DNA from: Bacillota bacterium
Lineage (GTDB): Bacteria; Bacillota; Clostridia; Lachnospirales; Cellulosilyticaceae
NCBI GenBank assembly: GCA_023393125.1
Contig: JAEWMQ010000108.1
Location: 1 to 8,313, forward strand
Direction: 5' to 3'
Length of the DNA stretch: 8,313 bases
How positions within the stretch are numbered: the stretch's first letter is position 1; every line of letters starts with the position of its first letter. Shown in pieces: positions 1-5,575 of the stretch. Under the pieces are notes generated by a model that did not search any database, was not told where the DNA came from, and saw nothing but the letters and a program-made list of their open reading frames with translations. Made by a program: the position numbers and the translations under genes.

Positions 1-54
1 TAAAGATGTGAATTCCATTTGTAATCGAGTTTTAGTGTCTTTTCTAGTTAGCAT
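1..54 (-). CDS. Transposase N-terminus, IS1182-like (partial, runs off left edge)
   Basis: The minus strand is open from an ATG at 54-52 to the window edge and gives 18 residues, MLTRKDTKTRLQMEFTSL. A weak ribosome binding site (GGGTGA, 60-65) lies about five bases before the ATG, and a TATAAT box reads leftward at 77-72. From memory of the family, many clostridial IS1182-type transposases begin with a short basic segment followed by a Q-(I/M/V)-E-(M/F)-x-S-L stretch that leads into a conserved LVP motif; this start matches that pattern. If correct, it would be a DDE transposase and the window's left edge lies inside an insertion sequence. The catalytic residues and the far end of the element are not visible. 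Eighteen residues are little evidence, so the assignment is tentative; an unrelated gene of the host is the main alternative. Confidence 0.5.
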   Translation of the reverse strand, partial: MLTRKDTKTRLQMEFTSL

Positions 55-71
55 AATTATCACCCATTTAT

Positions 72-77
72 ATTATA
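72..77 (-). promoter_or_regulatory. Candidate -10 box for the leftward transposase-like gene
   Basis: TATAAT reads perfectly on the minus strand 17 bases before the ATG at 54. The -35 region (around 94-99, TTTTAT on the minus strand) is a poor match and lies against the foot of the hairpin at 99-123, so transcription from here may be weak. A transcript starting about seven bases past the -10 box would leave only around ten bases of leader, just including the GGGTGA ribosome binding site. Confidence 0.35.
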
Positions 78-89
78 TCCTTAAATCCT

Positions 90-123
90 AAAAATAAAAG
101 AGCGTCGACTTTGTCGACGCTCT
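90..123 (-). terminator. Rho-independent terminator acting leftward
   Basis: An 11-bp perfect inverted repeat (99-109 with 113-123, arms AGAGCGTCGAC and GTCGACGCTCT) closes a three-base loop. On the minus strand it is followed at once by TTTATTTTT (98-90). It would end leftward transcription from the chemotaxis receptor gene, which stops at 172, and would shield the transposase-like gene further left from read-in. The stem is GC-rich compared with the surrounding DNA. Confidence 0.8.
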
Positions 124-124
124 G

Positions 125-157
125 AAGTAGTGCATTTTAGGATGCACTACTTTTTTT
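125..157 (+). terminator. Rho-independent terminator acting rightward
   Basis: An 11-bp perfect inverted repeat (125-135 with 142-152, arms AAGTAGTGCAT and ATGCACTACTT) has a six-base loop TTTAGG. It is followed by T residues to 157 on the plus strand. It would stop rightward transcripts before they run antisense into the receptor gene at 172. Together with the hairpin at 99-123 it makes a back-to-back pair with opposite T tracts. It may also be part of the end of the putative insertion sequence. Confidence 0.7.
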
Positions 158-171
158 ATTGGCTTAAGCTA

Positions 172-2175
172 TTAAACTTTAAAAGTTTGAATGGCCATAT
201 TAAGTTTTTCCATATTAGTAGTAAGAGAATTAGCTAAATGAGATAAATCAGAAATAACAGTTTGTTGGGTAGTTGTTAAACTACTTACTTCTTCTGTAGA
301 AGCAGCGGATTCTTCGGTGATAGTAGCAATACTATTAATCTGAGCAATCATATTTTCCTTTAAAACTTCCATACTATTAATACTTGAATGGATGTCAGTA
401 AGTTCACTATTCATTTGTTTAAGAATATCAATGATACTAAAGAAAAGCTGATAAGTTTCAGAAACAACGGTTGATTGTTCTTTAATAACACTATTAGATT
501 GTTCTACTAATTGAGTAGTCTCTTTCATCTTATTAGCAATTGTATTTAAGGTATCACGTACACTAACTGTAGAATGTTTAGACTGATCAGCTAGATTACG
601 AACTTCATTAGCAACTACTGCAAAGCCTTTACCAGCTTCTCCTACTCTAGCTGCTTCAATACTCGCATTAAGTGCTAGTAAGTTAGTTTCTTCACTAATA
701 TTGTCCACTAGTACCATAATATCTTCTATACTTTGATTAAGTGTTTTTAATTCATTCATACTCTCACGGATATTAGAAGATATCTGCATAGAGTTAGTCA
801 TGGTAAGTGTGAGCGAATCCATGGTTGTAGCAGCTGTCTCCATCATTGCTTTAGCACCTTTTGTATTGTCTAAAAGGCGGTTTGTTTTATTAGTAACTGT
901 TTGCATACTTTCTGCTAAAGTAATCATTCCCGAATTACTTTCTTGTGCATCCATGGCTTGAAGTGTCGTACCTTCTGCAATATCAGAAATGGAAGTTGCA
1001 AGCTGCGTAAAGGTTTCTACTGATTCAGAAGTAGAGTGTGAAAGAATTTTGCTAGTATCTAAAGTATGGATAATAACTTGCTGCGTTTGGTTAATAAGTT
1101 TACTCATATTGGCAATCATAAGATTAAAGCTTTTACATAGCTGAGAGGTTTCATCATGTCCTTTTTCAGGAGCAACAACAGTAAGATCACCATTTTCAGC
1201 TTGTTTCATTAATTTCATTAGGTTAATAATAGGAGTAGAAAGCTGTTTAGCAAAAATATAACCAAGTCCAATAGCTAGTAAAATAGTTATAATAATAAGA
1301 ATAACTACTATTAGAATAGCTGTATTAAGCTGCGAAGTTAGAGACGTTTCAGGAGCTTGTACAATTACTTTCCAGCCATTAGAAATACTAGCATAAGAAA
1401 ATAAGTAGTGTGACAGATCAATTTTTTGATTGAAAGAACCAAAAGTGTCATCATTGTTTAAACGATTGATAACAGCGTCATTCAAGCTAGTAACACTATC
1501 ATTTGAGGTATAGATGATTTCATTATTGTTATCTACAAGGAAAACAGTAGAATTATCAAGAAGTGTCATATTCCCTAAATAGTCAAAGACGCTTTTTAAA
1601 TTAACATCTATAAATGCTGTATAATTGGCATTTCGATCAAAATCTGTATAAGTTTGAAGGACTAGCATATGATCGCTAGGGGTATTTTCTGTAGTTTTCC
1701 AAGTGAAGGCAGAAGTTGTAGCAGTTTCTTGTAAAGTATTTATCTCTTCAGCGGTTAAATAAGGAATATTGCCAATAGGAAGCTTAGTTTTAGAGGAAGT
1801 AATATATACATGATCAATATTTGTATCGAGTTCCTCAAAATAGATGATTTGCGTTTGGATATTTGAAATGGCGTTAGTTTGTTTTCTAACATCACCAGAA
1901 TGATAATCCTTTAATAAACCACTCTGAGACAAATCAGAAATAGTAAATTGTGTAATGTTTTTTTCTACATCCCTAGTAAAAGATTCTAAATTGTTAGCAG
2001 ACTGTTTTACCAGTTCTAGGCTGAGTTTACTACTAGTTGTACTAAGTGCATTCTTAGAGGCAGAGGTAAAAATAACTGCTAGCGTAAACAGTGGAAGTAG
2101 TGCAAAACACATGAACATAATGATCAACTTGTATTTAATAGAAAAAGTATTGGTAGTGTGTGATTTTTTTTTCAT
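172..2175 (-). CDS. Methyl-accepting chemotaxis protein (dCache-HAMP-MCP)
   Basis: This 667-residue membrane chemoreceptor would sense an extracellular ligand and control CheA through the CheW/CheV array. A basic N-terminus is followed by membrane helix 1 (about 15-37), an extracellular region of about 245 residues that looks like a double Cache domain (the stretch VFLVDNNNEIIYTS, 211-224, fits a Cache strand pair), and membrane helix 2 (about 284-309). A HAMP domain (about 306-358) and the long coiled-coil signalling domain follow. The highly conserved hairpin tip covers about 495-525 (ETNLLALNASIEAAR, then GEAGKGFAVVANEVR). A methylation-type site TEESAAS lies near 620-626. There is no C-terminal CheR-docking pentapeptide; the chain ends IQTFKV. 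The ATG at 2175 follows a strong AAGGGAGGG site (2182-2190). Tandem stops TAA and TAG end it. The ligand cannot be read from sequence. Confidence 0.95.
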   Translation of the reverse strand: MKKKSHTTNTFSIKYKLIIMFMCFALLPLFTLAVIFTSASKNALSTTSSKLSLELVKQSANNLESFTRDVEKNITQFTISDLSQSGLLKDYHSGDVRKQTNAISNIQTQIIYFEELDTNIDHVYITSSKTKLPIGNIPYLTAEEINTLQETATTSAFTWKTTENTPSDHMLVLQTYTDFDRNANYTAFIDVNLKSVFDYLGNMTLLDNSTVFLVDNNNEIIYTSNDSVTSLNDAVINRLNNDDTFGSFNQKIDLSHYLFSYASISNGWKVIVQAPETSLTSQLNTAILIVVILIIITILLAIGLGYIFAKQLSTPIINLMKLMKQAENGDLTVVAPEKGHDETSQLCKSFNLMIANMSKLINQTQQVIIHTLDTSKILSHSTSESVETFTQLATSISDIAEGTTLQAMDAQESNSGMITLAESMQTVTNKTNRLLDNTKGAKAMMETAATTMDSLTLTMTNSMQISSNIRESMNELKTLNQSIEDIMVLVDNISEETNLLALNASIEAARVGEAGKGFAVVANEVRNLADQSKHSTVSVRDTLNTIANKMKETTQLVEQSNSVIKEQSTVVSETYQLFFSIIDILKQMNSELTDIHSSINSMEVLKENMIAQINSIATITEESAASTEEVSSLTTTQQTVISDLSHLANSLTTNMEKLNMAIQTFKV

Positions 2176-2204
2176 AGATAACCCTCCCTTAAAGTGTCAG
2201 TATT

Positions 2205-2231
2205 ATTCTAACACAAACACAAATTGGTAAA
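2205..2231 (-). promoter_or_regulatory. Weak candidate promoter for the chemoreceptor gene
   Basis: On the minus strand TTTACC (2231-2226) and TAGAAT (2210-2205) are separated by 15 bases, a short spacing for sigma-A. The leader would be about 23-25 bases and contains the strong ribosome binding site. I found no motility sigma (sigma-D/28) pattern of the TAAA...CCGATA kind in the 180 bases upstream. Other AT-rich hexamers in the spacer could serve instead. Confidence 0.25.
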
Positions 2232-2357
2232 ATGTATAATAATCAAAAAACACAAAAAAGTATAAGGTTATAACAAAAAAGGTAGAAAACATTGATTAAA
2301 ATAGCAATAAATGATAAAAAGTGAGTAGAAATAGGGAAATATTTATAAAAAAATAAT

Positions 2358-2385
2358 AAAAAGCGAACTCATGAGTTCGCTTTTT
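2358..2385 (-). terminator. Bidirectional rho-independent terminator
   Basis: A perfect 18-base palindrome GCGAACTCATGAGTTCGC (2363-2380) is flanked by AAAAA on the left and TTTTT on the right, so both strands carry a hairpin followed by a T tract. On the minus strand the T tract continues as TTTTTATTATTTTTTT (2362-2347). It lies about 30 bases past the stop of the membrane protein gene at 2416 and would end that transcript before the chemoreceptor promoter region. Confidence 0.85.
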
Positions 2386-2415
2386 ATTAAATAAATGTAT
2401 TAAAGTCAATCAGGA

Positions 2416-3030
2416 TTAGTTATTATTCACTACAGCATCATTAACCATATCAGTATTGGTATTAAGATTAGTGTCAGCAGTATCGGTAGTAGCAGGATTA
2501 TCTAGTTGAGTATCATCTTCAAATTCATCAACAAAGATATCTTCTTGTGTCTTATCTCCAGTTAATGCAGCTTGAGGTGTTAAATCTAGTTTTTCATAAG
2601 TAGAAGTAATAGAAGCATTATTGTTGTCTGATAATGCTACCTTCACTGCATCCATTAACATATCAGTTGCAGGTGATGTATTAGCATTAGTAGGTAGTTC
2701 TAAGGATTGTGTAGTGGTAATATAAGTATTAACATAATCAATACCAGATACTAAGTCTTTATAAAGCGTAGTTGATGATTCATCTAAGCCAGATAAAGTT
2801 ACAGAAGAAATAGTATGATCTTTTACTTGTACTACTAAATCCATTTGGGCATCAGACAATGTAATGCCAGCTATGTATTTGCCATCTTGATAAGCATCAG
2901 ATGGAGCAAAGGTTTGTGTTGTCTTATTCTTTACTAGTAAGAAAACAAATAAAGCAATGACAACTAAGAAAATGAGGAATGGAATTCTAAGATCTTTGAG
3001 TTTGAAAACCATAAATTTAGGACTAGACAT
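2416..3030 (-). CDS. Single-pass membrane protein with FMN-binding-like domain, function unknown
   Basis: This 204-residue protein has a short basic cytoplasmic start, one membrane helix (about 15-34), and an extracellular part. Residues 47-135 run YQDGKYIAGITLSD, a strand-rich V-x-V-x-D-x-x-I-x-x-V segment (66-77), then a helix ending in SPATDMLMDAVKVAL (119-133). This order resembles the FMN_bind fold (DG-x-Y-x-G ... SGAT-x-T-S-x-A). However, the SGAT flavinylation motif reads SPAT and the final Thr/Ser is missing, so covalent flavin is unlikely. The tail (about 160-204) is acidic and rich in Asp, Thr and Asn, and is probably disordered. I recall similar small membrane-anchored proteins in Lachnospiraceae, without known function. 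The start follows an AAGGAGGG site (3037-3044). It has its own promoter and terminator, so it is a single-gene unit divergent from deoC. Existence of the gene is secure; the domain call is inference. Confidence 0.85.
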   Translation of the reverse strand: MSSPKFMVFKLKDLRIPFLIFLVVIALFVFLLVKNKTTQTFAPSDAYQDGKYIAGITLSDAQMDLVVQVKDHTISSVTLSGLDESSTTLYKDLVSGIDYVNTYITTTQSLELPTNANTSPATDMLMDAVKVALSDNNNASITSTYEKLDLTPQAALTGDKTQEDIFVDEFEDDTQLDNPATTDTADTNLNTNTDMVNDAVVNNN

Positions 3031-3088
3031 TAATGACCCTCCTTTTTAAAATAAGATGTCCTACTACATATATATGGACGAGGTCTTT

Positions 3089-3118
3089 ATTATATGCAAA
3101 ATAAAAAATAAAATTTAA
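3089..3118 (-). promoter_or_regulatory. Candidate promoter for the 204-residue membrane protein
   Basis: A perfect TATAAT reads on the minus strand at 3094-3089, about 60 bases before the start codon at 3030. The best -35 candidate, TTAAAT (3118-3113) at 18-base spacing, is weak. The leader would include a short imperfect hairpin (GTCC near 3077-3074 with GGAC near 3061-3058, minus strand) of doubtful importance. Confidence 0.45.
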
Positions 3119-3176
3119 ACCAAAAGATAGAAATAGGTTGCTTCCAAAAAAGTAAATATTATCCTAATGTGAATGG

Positions 3177-3206
3177 TTGTCAGAGCAAAGTGAAATATGA
3201 TAAGAT
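3177..3206 (+). promoter_or_regulatory. Promoter of deoC (extended -10)
   Basis: TTGTCA (3177-3182, five of six bases of the sigma-A -35 consensus) is followed after 18 bases by TAAGAT (3201-3206). A TG one base upstream (3198-3199) makes an extended -10 element. The start of transcription would be near 3213, giving a leader of about 40 bases ending in the AAGGAAGGA ribosome binding site. I see no clear DeoR-type operator palindrome here. Confidence 0.55.
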
Positions 3207-3251
3207 AAGCTTAAAATAAGGTTTTACTTATAAGAAGGAAGGACTAAAATA

Positions 3252-3932
3252 ATGAACATTTCACAAACAATTGACCATACCCTTTTAAAAGCAACTGCAA
3301 CAGAAGCTGATATTAAAGCTATTTGTGAAGAAGCCATAGCACATCAATTTAAAACAGTATGTGTTCCTACTTGTTATGTACCTGTAGCAGCAGATTTATT
3401 AAAAGAAACAGAAGTAGGCATTACAACTGTAGTTGGCTTTCCTCTAGGTAATGAAACACCAGCTACTAAAGCATTCCAGGCTAGAGAAGCAGTGATGAAT
3501 GGTGCTAGTGATATTGATACAGTTATTAATATAGGGGCACTTAAAGATGAAAAATATGACTATGTTCAATTTGATATTGAAGAAGTTGTAAAAGCAGCTA
3601 AAGCAGTAGATCCAAAAACAATTGTGAAAGTTATTATTGAAACTTGCTATTTAACAAAAGAAGAGATTGTAAAGGCAACTGAACTTGTTATGGCAGCCGG
3701 CGCTGATTTTGTTAAAACATCAACTGGGTTCGGCACAGGCGGTGCTACTTTAGAAGATGTTAAATTAATGAAACAAACAGTAGGTGAACAAATACAAGTA
3801 AAAGCTTCAGGTGGTATTAGCGATGCAGAAACTGCAGAAGCAATGATTGAAGCTGGTGCTACGAGATTAGGTGTAAGCAAAAGTATTGCCATTGTTACAG
3901 GGCAAAAAGTAACAGATGGTGGTTCTTACTAA
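3252..3932 (+). CDS. deoC: Deoxyribose-phosphate aldolase
   Basis: DeoC (EC 4.1.2.4) splits 2-deoxy-D-ribose 5-phosphate into glyceraldehyde 3-phosphate and acetaldehyde, the last step of deoxynucleoside breakdown in the cytoplasm. The 226 residues fit the short bacterial form and a single TIM barrel. Catalytic residues are in place by family comparison: Asp89 in SDIDTVINIGALK, the Schiff-base Lys155 in FVKTSTGFGTGGAT, and Lys184 in VKASGGIS. The N-terminal IDHTLLKATAT and the VGFPLG motif (61-66) are also typical. The ATG follows AAGGAAGGA (3235-3243) at eight bases. No other deo genes (phosphopentomutase, nucleoside phosphorylase, regulator) are adjacent, so it appears to be a stand-alone unit between its own promoter and a hairpin. 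Nothing suggests damage or transfer. Confidence 0.97.
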   Translation: MNISQTIDHTLLKATATEADIKAICEEAIAHQFKTVCVPTCYVPVAADLLKETEVGITTVVGFPLGNETPATKAFQAREAVMNGASDIDTVINIGALKDEKYDYVQFDIEEVVKAAKAVDPKTIVKVIIETCYLTKEEIVKATELVMAAGADFVKTSTGFGTGGATLEDVKLMKQTVGEQIQVKASGGISDAETAEAMIEAGATRLGVSKSIAIVTGQKVTDGGSY

Positions 3933-3963
3933 ATAAAAGGATATTTACTAGAAAAGTAAGATG

Positions 3964-4011
3964 AGAAGCACACTAAGTACTTGATAAAATACTTAGTGTG
4001 CTTCTTCTTAT
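3964..4011 (+). terminator. Terminator hairpin after deoC
   Basis: A perfect 16-bp stem (3964-3979 with 3990-4005) closes a ten-base loop, CTTGATAAAA. The downstream tract is only TTCTTATAT-like rather than a clean T run, so termination may rely on the strength of the stem. It starts 31 bases past the deoC stop. Confidence 0.75.
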
Positions 4012-4146
4012 ATAAGATTTATATAAGAGTTATTGGGAATAGATTTATTTTATGGAACTCATTATACTGCTGTTAGTAAAAACTATTTTGCTAGAGCCAT
4101 GGCGTATTTGAGTATAGGATAATTATCAAGAATTACAGAAGTTTAA
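4012..4146. other. Spacer between the deoC terminator and the cheV promoter; no gene identified
   Basis: The deoC-cheV gap (3933-4268) holds the deoC hairpin, this AT-rich stretch, the cheV promoter (4147-4175) and the cheV leader. Within this stretch I see a short direct repeat (TTATATAAGA twice, about 4009-4028). There is also an open plus-strand run of 31 codons (4027-4122) with no convincing start or ribosome binding site. I cannot assign a function to it. Confidence 0.5.
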
Positions 4147-4175
4147 TTGAAATAAACATTTAATTAAAGTATAAT
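4147..4175 (+). promoter_or_regulatory. Sigma-A promoter of cheV
   Basis: TTGAAA (4147-4152) and a perfect TATAAT (4170-4175) are separated by exactly 17 bases, the best promoter in the window. Transcription would start near 4182 and leave a leader of about 87 bases. A small hairpin is possible in that leader (CTAGA 4228-4232 with TCTAG 4240-4244), but it is only five base pairs. The pattern suggests housekeeping rather than motility-sigma control of this chemotaxis gene. Confidence 0.8.
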
Positions 4176-4268
4176 TTAAACTATAAAGAAAAAATGAATA
4201 ATAACGTGTTAATGAAGATAAAAGAGACTAGACTATAACTCTAGATTAAAGGATGAGGAAGTGAAGCT

Positions 4269-5171
4269 ATGAAAGAATCTGTTTTATTAGATGTAGGAAC
4301 AGGCGAATTAGAAGTTATTGTTTTTTCAGTAAATAATAATCGCTACTGTATTAATGTACTTAAAGCTAGAGAAATTATACAATTAAATGATGTAAGGCCT
4401 TCAACAGATAGTAGTCAAAACATCTTAGGGATTACTAACGTAAGAGATAAGGTAATGACTGTCATTGATTTAAGTTACATATTAGATAAAAAACCAACTG
4501 AAATTATTAATAAAAAAATGGCACTGGTATGTGAATTTAACAGAAAACAAGTGATGTTTGCTGTAGATGGTATTGAAGGTATTCGCCGTGTGAAATGGTC
4601 GGATATTACAAAACCAGATCAATTATTAAGAGGTTCATTATCTGTAGGAAATATTTTAACAGAGGAAGGCATTTTATTGATGCTAGATTTTGAAAAAATT
4701 ATTACAGATATTTCTAAAGAAGAGAACCCATACATAAGAGGACAAAAGGAAATTGTTAGAAAATCAGAAAGAGCTAGTAAAAAGATTTATATGGCAGATG
4801 ATTCAAAAACCATAAGAGCTTTATTACAATCTGTACTAGAGTCTGCAGGTTATATTAACATTCATAGCTTTGATAATGGGCAAGAAGCATTAGATGCACT
4901 TAATAAGCTTAAGCAAAAACATGGTGCTAGCTTTAATAAAGAAGTAGATATTTTAATTACAGATATAGAAATGCCAATTTTAGATGGACATACAGTGACG
5001 CGTAGAATTAAAGAAGATAATGTATTATGCGAGTTACCAGTTATTATTTTCTCTTCTCTTATTTCAGATGAGCTTTATCATAAAGGAGAAGCAGTAGGGG
5101 CAGATGCACAAATTAGTAAGCCATCTATTCATGAATTAGTAGATGCAGTGGATCGTTTAGTATTTAAATAA
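4269..5171 (+). CDS. cheV: Chemotaxis adaptor CheV (CheW-receiver fusion)
   Basis: CheV links chemoreceptors to the kinase CheA in the cytoplasm and tunes the array through phosphorylation of its receiver domain, which supports adaptation in Bacillus-type systems. The 300 residues are normal for the family. The CheW-like domain covers about 10-150 (YCINVLKAREII, then GITNVRDKVMTVIDL, 54-68). A basic linker (about 158-171) leads to the receiver domain (172-300). Its acidic pocket is Asp177-Asp178, the phospho-acceptor is Asp232 in ITDIEMPILDG, the switch Ser is about 262, and the conserved Lys is 284 in SKPS. All key residues are present, so it should be phosphorylatable. The ATG is preceded by AAAGGATGAGG (4248-4258); an upstream GTG at 4261 is out of frame and stops at once. 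The MCP at 172-2175 is a plausible partner. No terminator separates it from the T-box unit downstream. Confidence 0.95.
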   Translation: MKESVLLDVGTGELEVIVFSVNNNRYCINVLKAREIIQLNDVRPSTDSSQNILGITNVRDKVMTVIDLSYILDKKPTEIINKKMALVCEFNRKQVMFAVDGIEGIRRVKWSDITKPDQLLRGSLSVGNILTEEGILLMLDFEKIITDISKEENPYIRGQKEIVRKSERASKKIYMADDSKTIRALLQSVLESAGYINIHSFDNGQEALDALNKLKQKHGASFNKEVDILITDIEMPILDGHTVTRRIKEDNVLCELPVIIFSSLISDELYHKGEAVGADAQISKPSIHELVDAVDRLVFK

Positions 5172-5187
5172 GTAGGGATTTTTAGGC

Positions 5188-5215
5188 TTGACTTAGAGGC
5201 AATCTTTGATAAAAT
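5188..5215 (+). promoter_or_regulatory. Promoter of the hisS-aspS operon
   Basis: TTGACT (5188-5193) is followed after 16 bases by TAAAAT (5210-5215). A TG at 5207-5208 makes an extended -10 element. Transcription would start near 5222, just before stem I of the T-box. A perfect TATAAT at 5215-5220 is also present but lies 21 bases from this -35, so it is the less likely -10. Confidence 0.7.
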
Positions 5216-5221
5216 ATAATA

Positions 5222-5455
5222 TAATAAAGATACATCTATGATGAGAAGGAGTATAATCTTGATTCCAGAGAGTAAGCATTTGGCTGAGAGCTTACATAAG
5301 ATTAGAAGACATCTCGGAGAGGACTCTTGAAATATTAAGTAGGGAGTAACGTTTAAGCCTCGTTATCGGCTAATGAAGAGCAAAGACTAAGGTCTTTGAA
5401 ACAGGGTGGCAACACGGTTATATCGTCCCTGACAATTATGTCAGGGGCGTTTTTT
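5222..5455 (+). promoter_or_regulatory. T-box riboswitch leader, probably tRNA-Asp specific
   Basis: This leader lets uncharged tRNA switch on the synthetase operon. Stem I: lower helix 5243-5246 with 5312-5315, upper helix 5255-5260 with 5298-5303, distal helix 5272-5277 with 5290-5295, AG bulge AGAGA (5267-5271). The specifier loop 3' side AGAAGACA (5304-5311) places GAC (Asp) at 5308-5310, followed by the usual A. Stem II pseudoknot: GUAACG (5346-5351) with CGUUAU (5361-5366), and AGCC (5356-5359) with GGCU (5368-5371). Stem III: 5381-5387 with 5392-5398. Antiterminator: CAGGG (5402-5406) with CCCUG (5427-5431) and ACG (5414-5416) with CGU (5424-5426), around the bulge UGGCAAC (5407-5413). 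UGGC pairs with G-CCA ends, matching the G discriminator of tRNA-Asp. The helices were found by eye. The T-box class is secure; Asp specificity is strong inference. Confidence 0.93.
5424..5455 (+). terminator. T-box attenuator terminator
   Basis: The stem pairs 5424-5433 with 5440-5449 (CGUCCCUGAC with GUCAGGGGCG, one G-U pair) around AAUUAU and is followed by six T residues (5450-5455). Its 5' arm CGUCCCUG is the same stretch that completes the antiterminator, so the two structures exclude each other. That is the switch. It also appears to be the only terminator available to transcripts reading through from cheV. Confidence 0.92.
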
Positions 5456-5559
5456 ATTGTCTTAAAAAGAAAAATTTTTAAGGAATAGATTTAATATGTG
5501 TTAAAAAATAGCCACTTATGTAAATAATAGTAATGATATTATTAAAATATGAGGAAGAG

Positions 5560-5575
5560 AAAGGAGTCATTTATG
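5560..5575 (+). promoter_or_regulatory. Ribosome binding site and start codon of hisS
   Basis: AAAGGAG (5560-5566) lies six bases before the ATG at 5573. An in-frame ATG exists at 5549, but it has no Shine-Dalgarno sequence at a usable distance and would place this strong site inside the coding region. The protein from 5573 begins MELRALKGTKD, as HisRS proteins usually do. The spacer 5456-5559 otherwise holds only AT-rich sequence with a weak A/T hairpin (5461-5482). Confidence 0.85.

Noticed and set aside
1955..2230. Plus-strand open frame of 91 codons over the 5' end of the chemoreceptor gene
   Set aside because: It is antisense to the signal-anchor and N-terminal coding region of a clear receptor gene, has no ribosome binding site, and its composition mirrors the opposite strand.
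2190..2350. Motility sigma-factor promoter upstream of the chemoreceptor gene
   Set aside because: No TAAA ... CCGATA-like pair with suitable spacing was found on the minus strand; only weak sigma-A-like hexamers are visible.
3058..3077. Inverted repeat GTCC ... GGAC around CATATATATG in the deoC / membrane-protein divergent region
   Set aside because: Only four to five pairs close a long loop, and the inner palindrome is simple AT alternation; this is too weak to call an operator.
3647..3892. Open frame on the minus strand inside deoC
   Set aside because: It lies wholly within a gene with intact catalytic motifs, lacks a ribosome binding site and resembles no known protein; it is a shadow frame. 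The same holds for the minus-strand open frames at 5608-5799, 6060-6284, 6427-6612, 7072-7326 and 8041-8235.
4228..4244. Small hairpin (CTAGA/TCTAG) in the cheV leader as a riboswitch or attenuator
   Set aside because: Five base pairs with a seven-base loop and no competing structure or T tract; not enough to support regulation.
5310..5312. CAU as a His specifier in the T-box
   Set aside because: U5312 pairs with A5246 in the helix below the specifier loop, and the UGGC bulge does not match the C73 discriminator of bacterial tRNA-His. GAC fits both contacts.
5461..5482. Hairpin CTTAAAAA/TTTTTAAG after the T-box terminator
   Set aside because: It has eight pairs of which seven are A-T or T-A, and no T tract beyond its own arm; it is expected by chance in such AT-rich spacer and unlikely to act as a second terminator.
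5549..5572. Upstream in-frame ATG that would add eight residues (MRKRKESF) to HisRS
   Set aside because: No ribosome binding site precedes it, and the strong AAAGGAG site at 5560-5566 serves the ATG at 5573. HisRS proteins normally begin near MELRALKGTKD.
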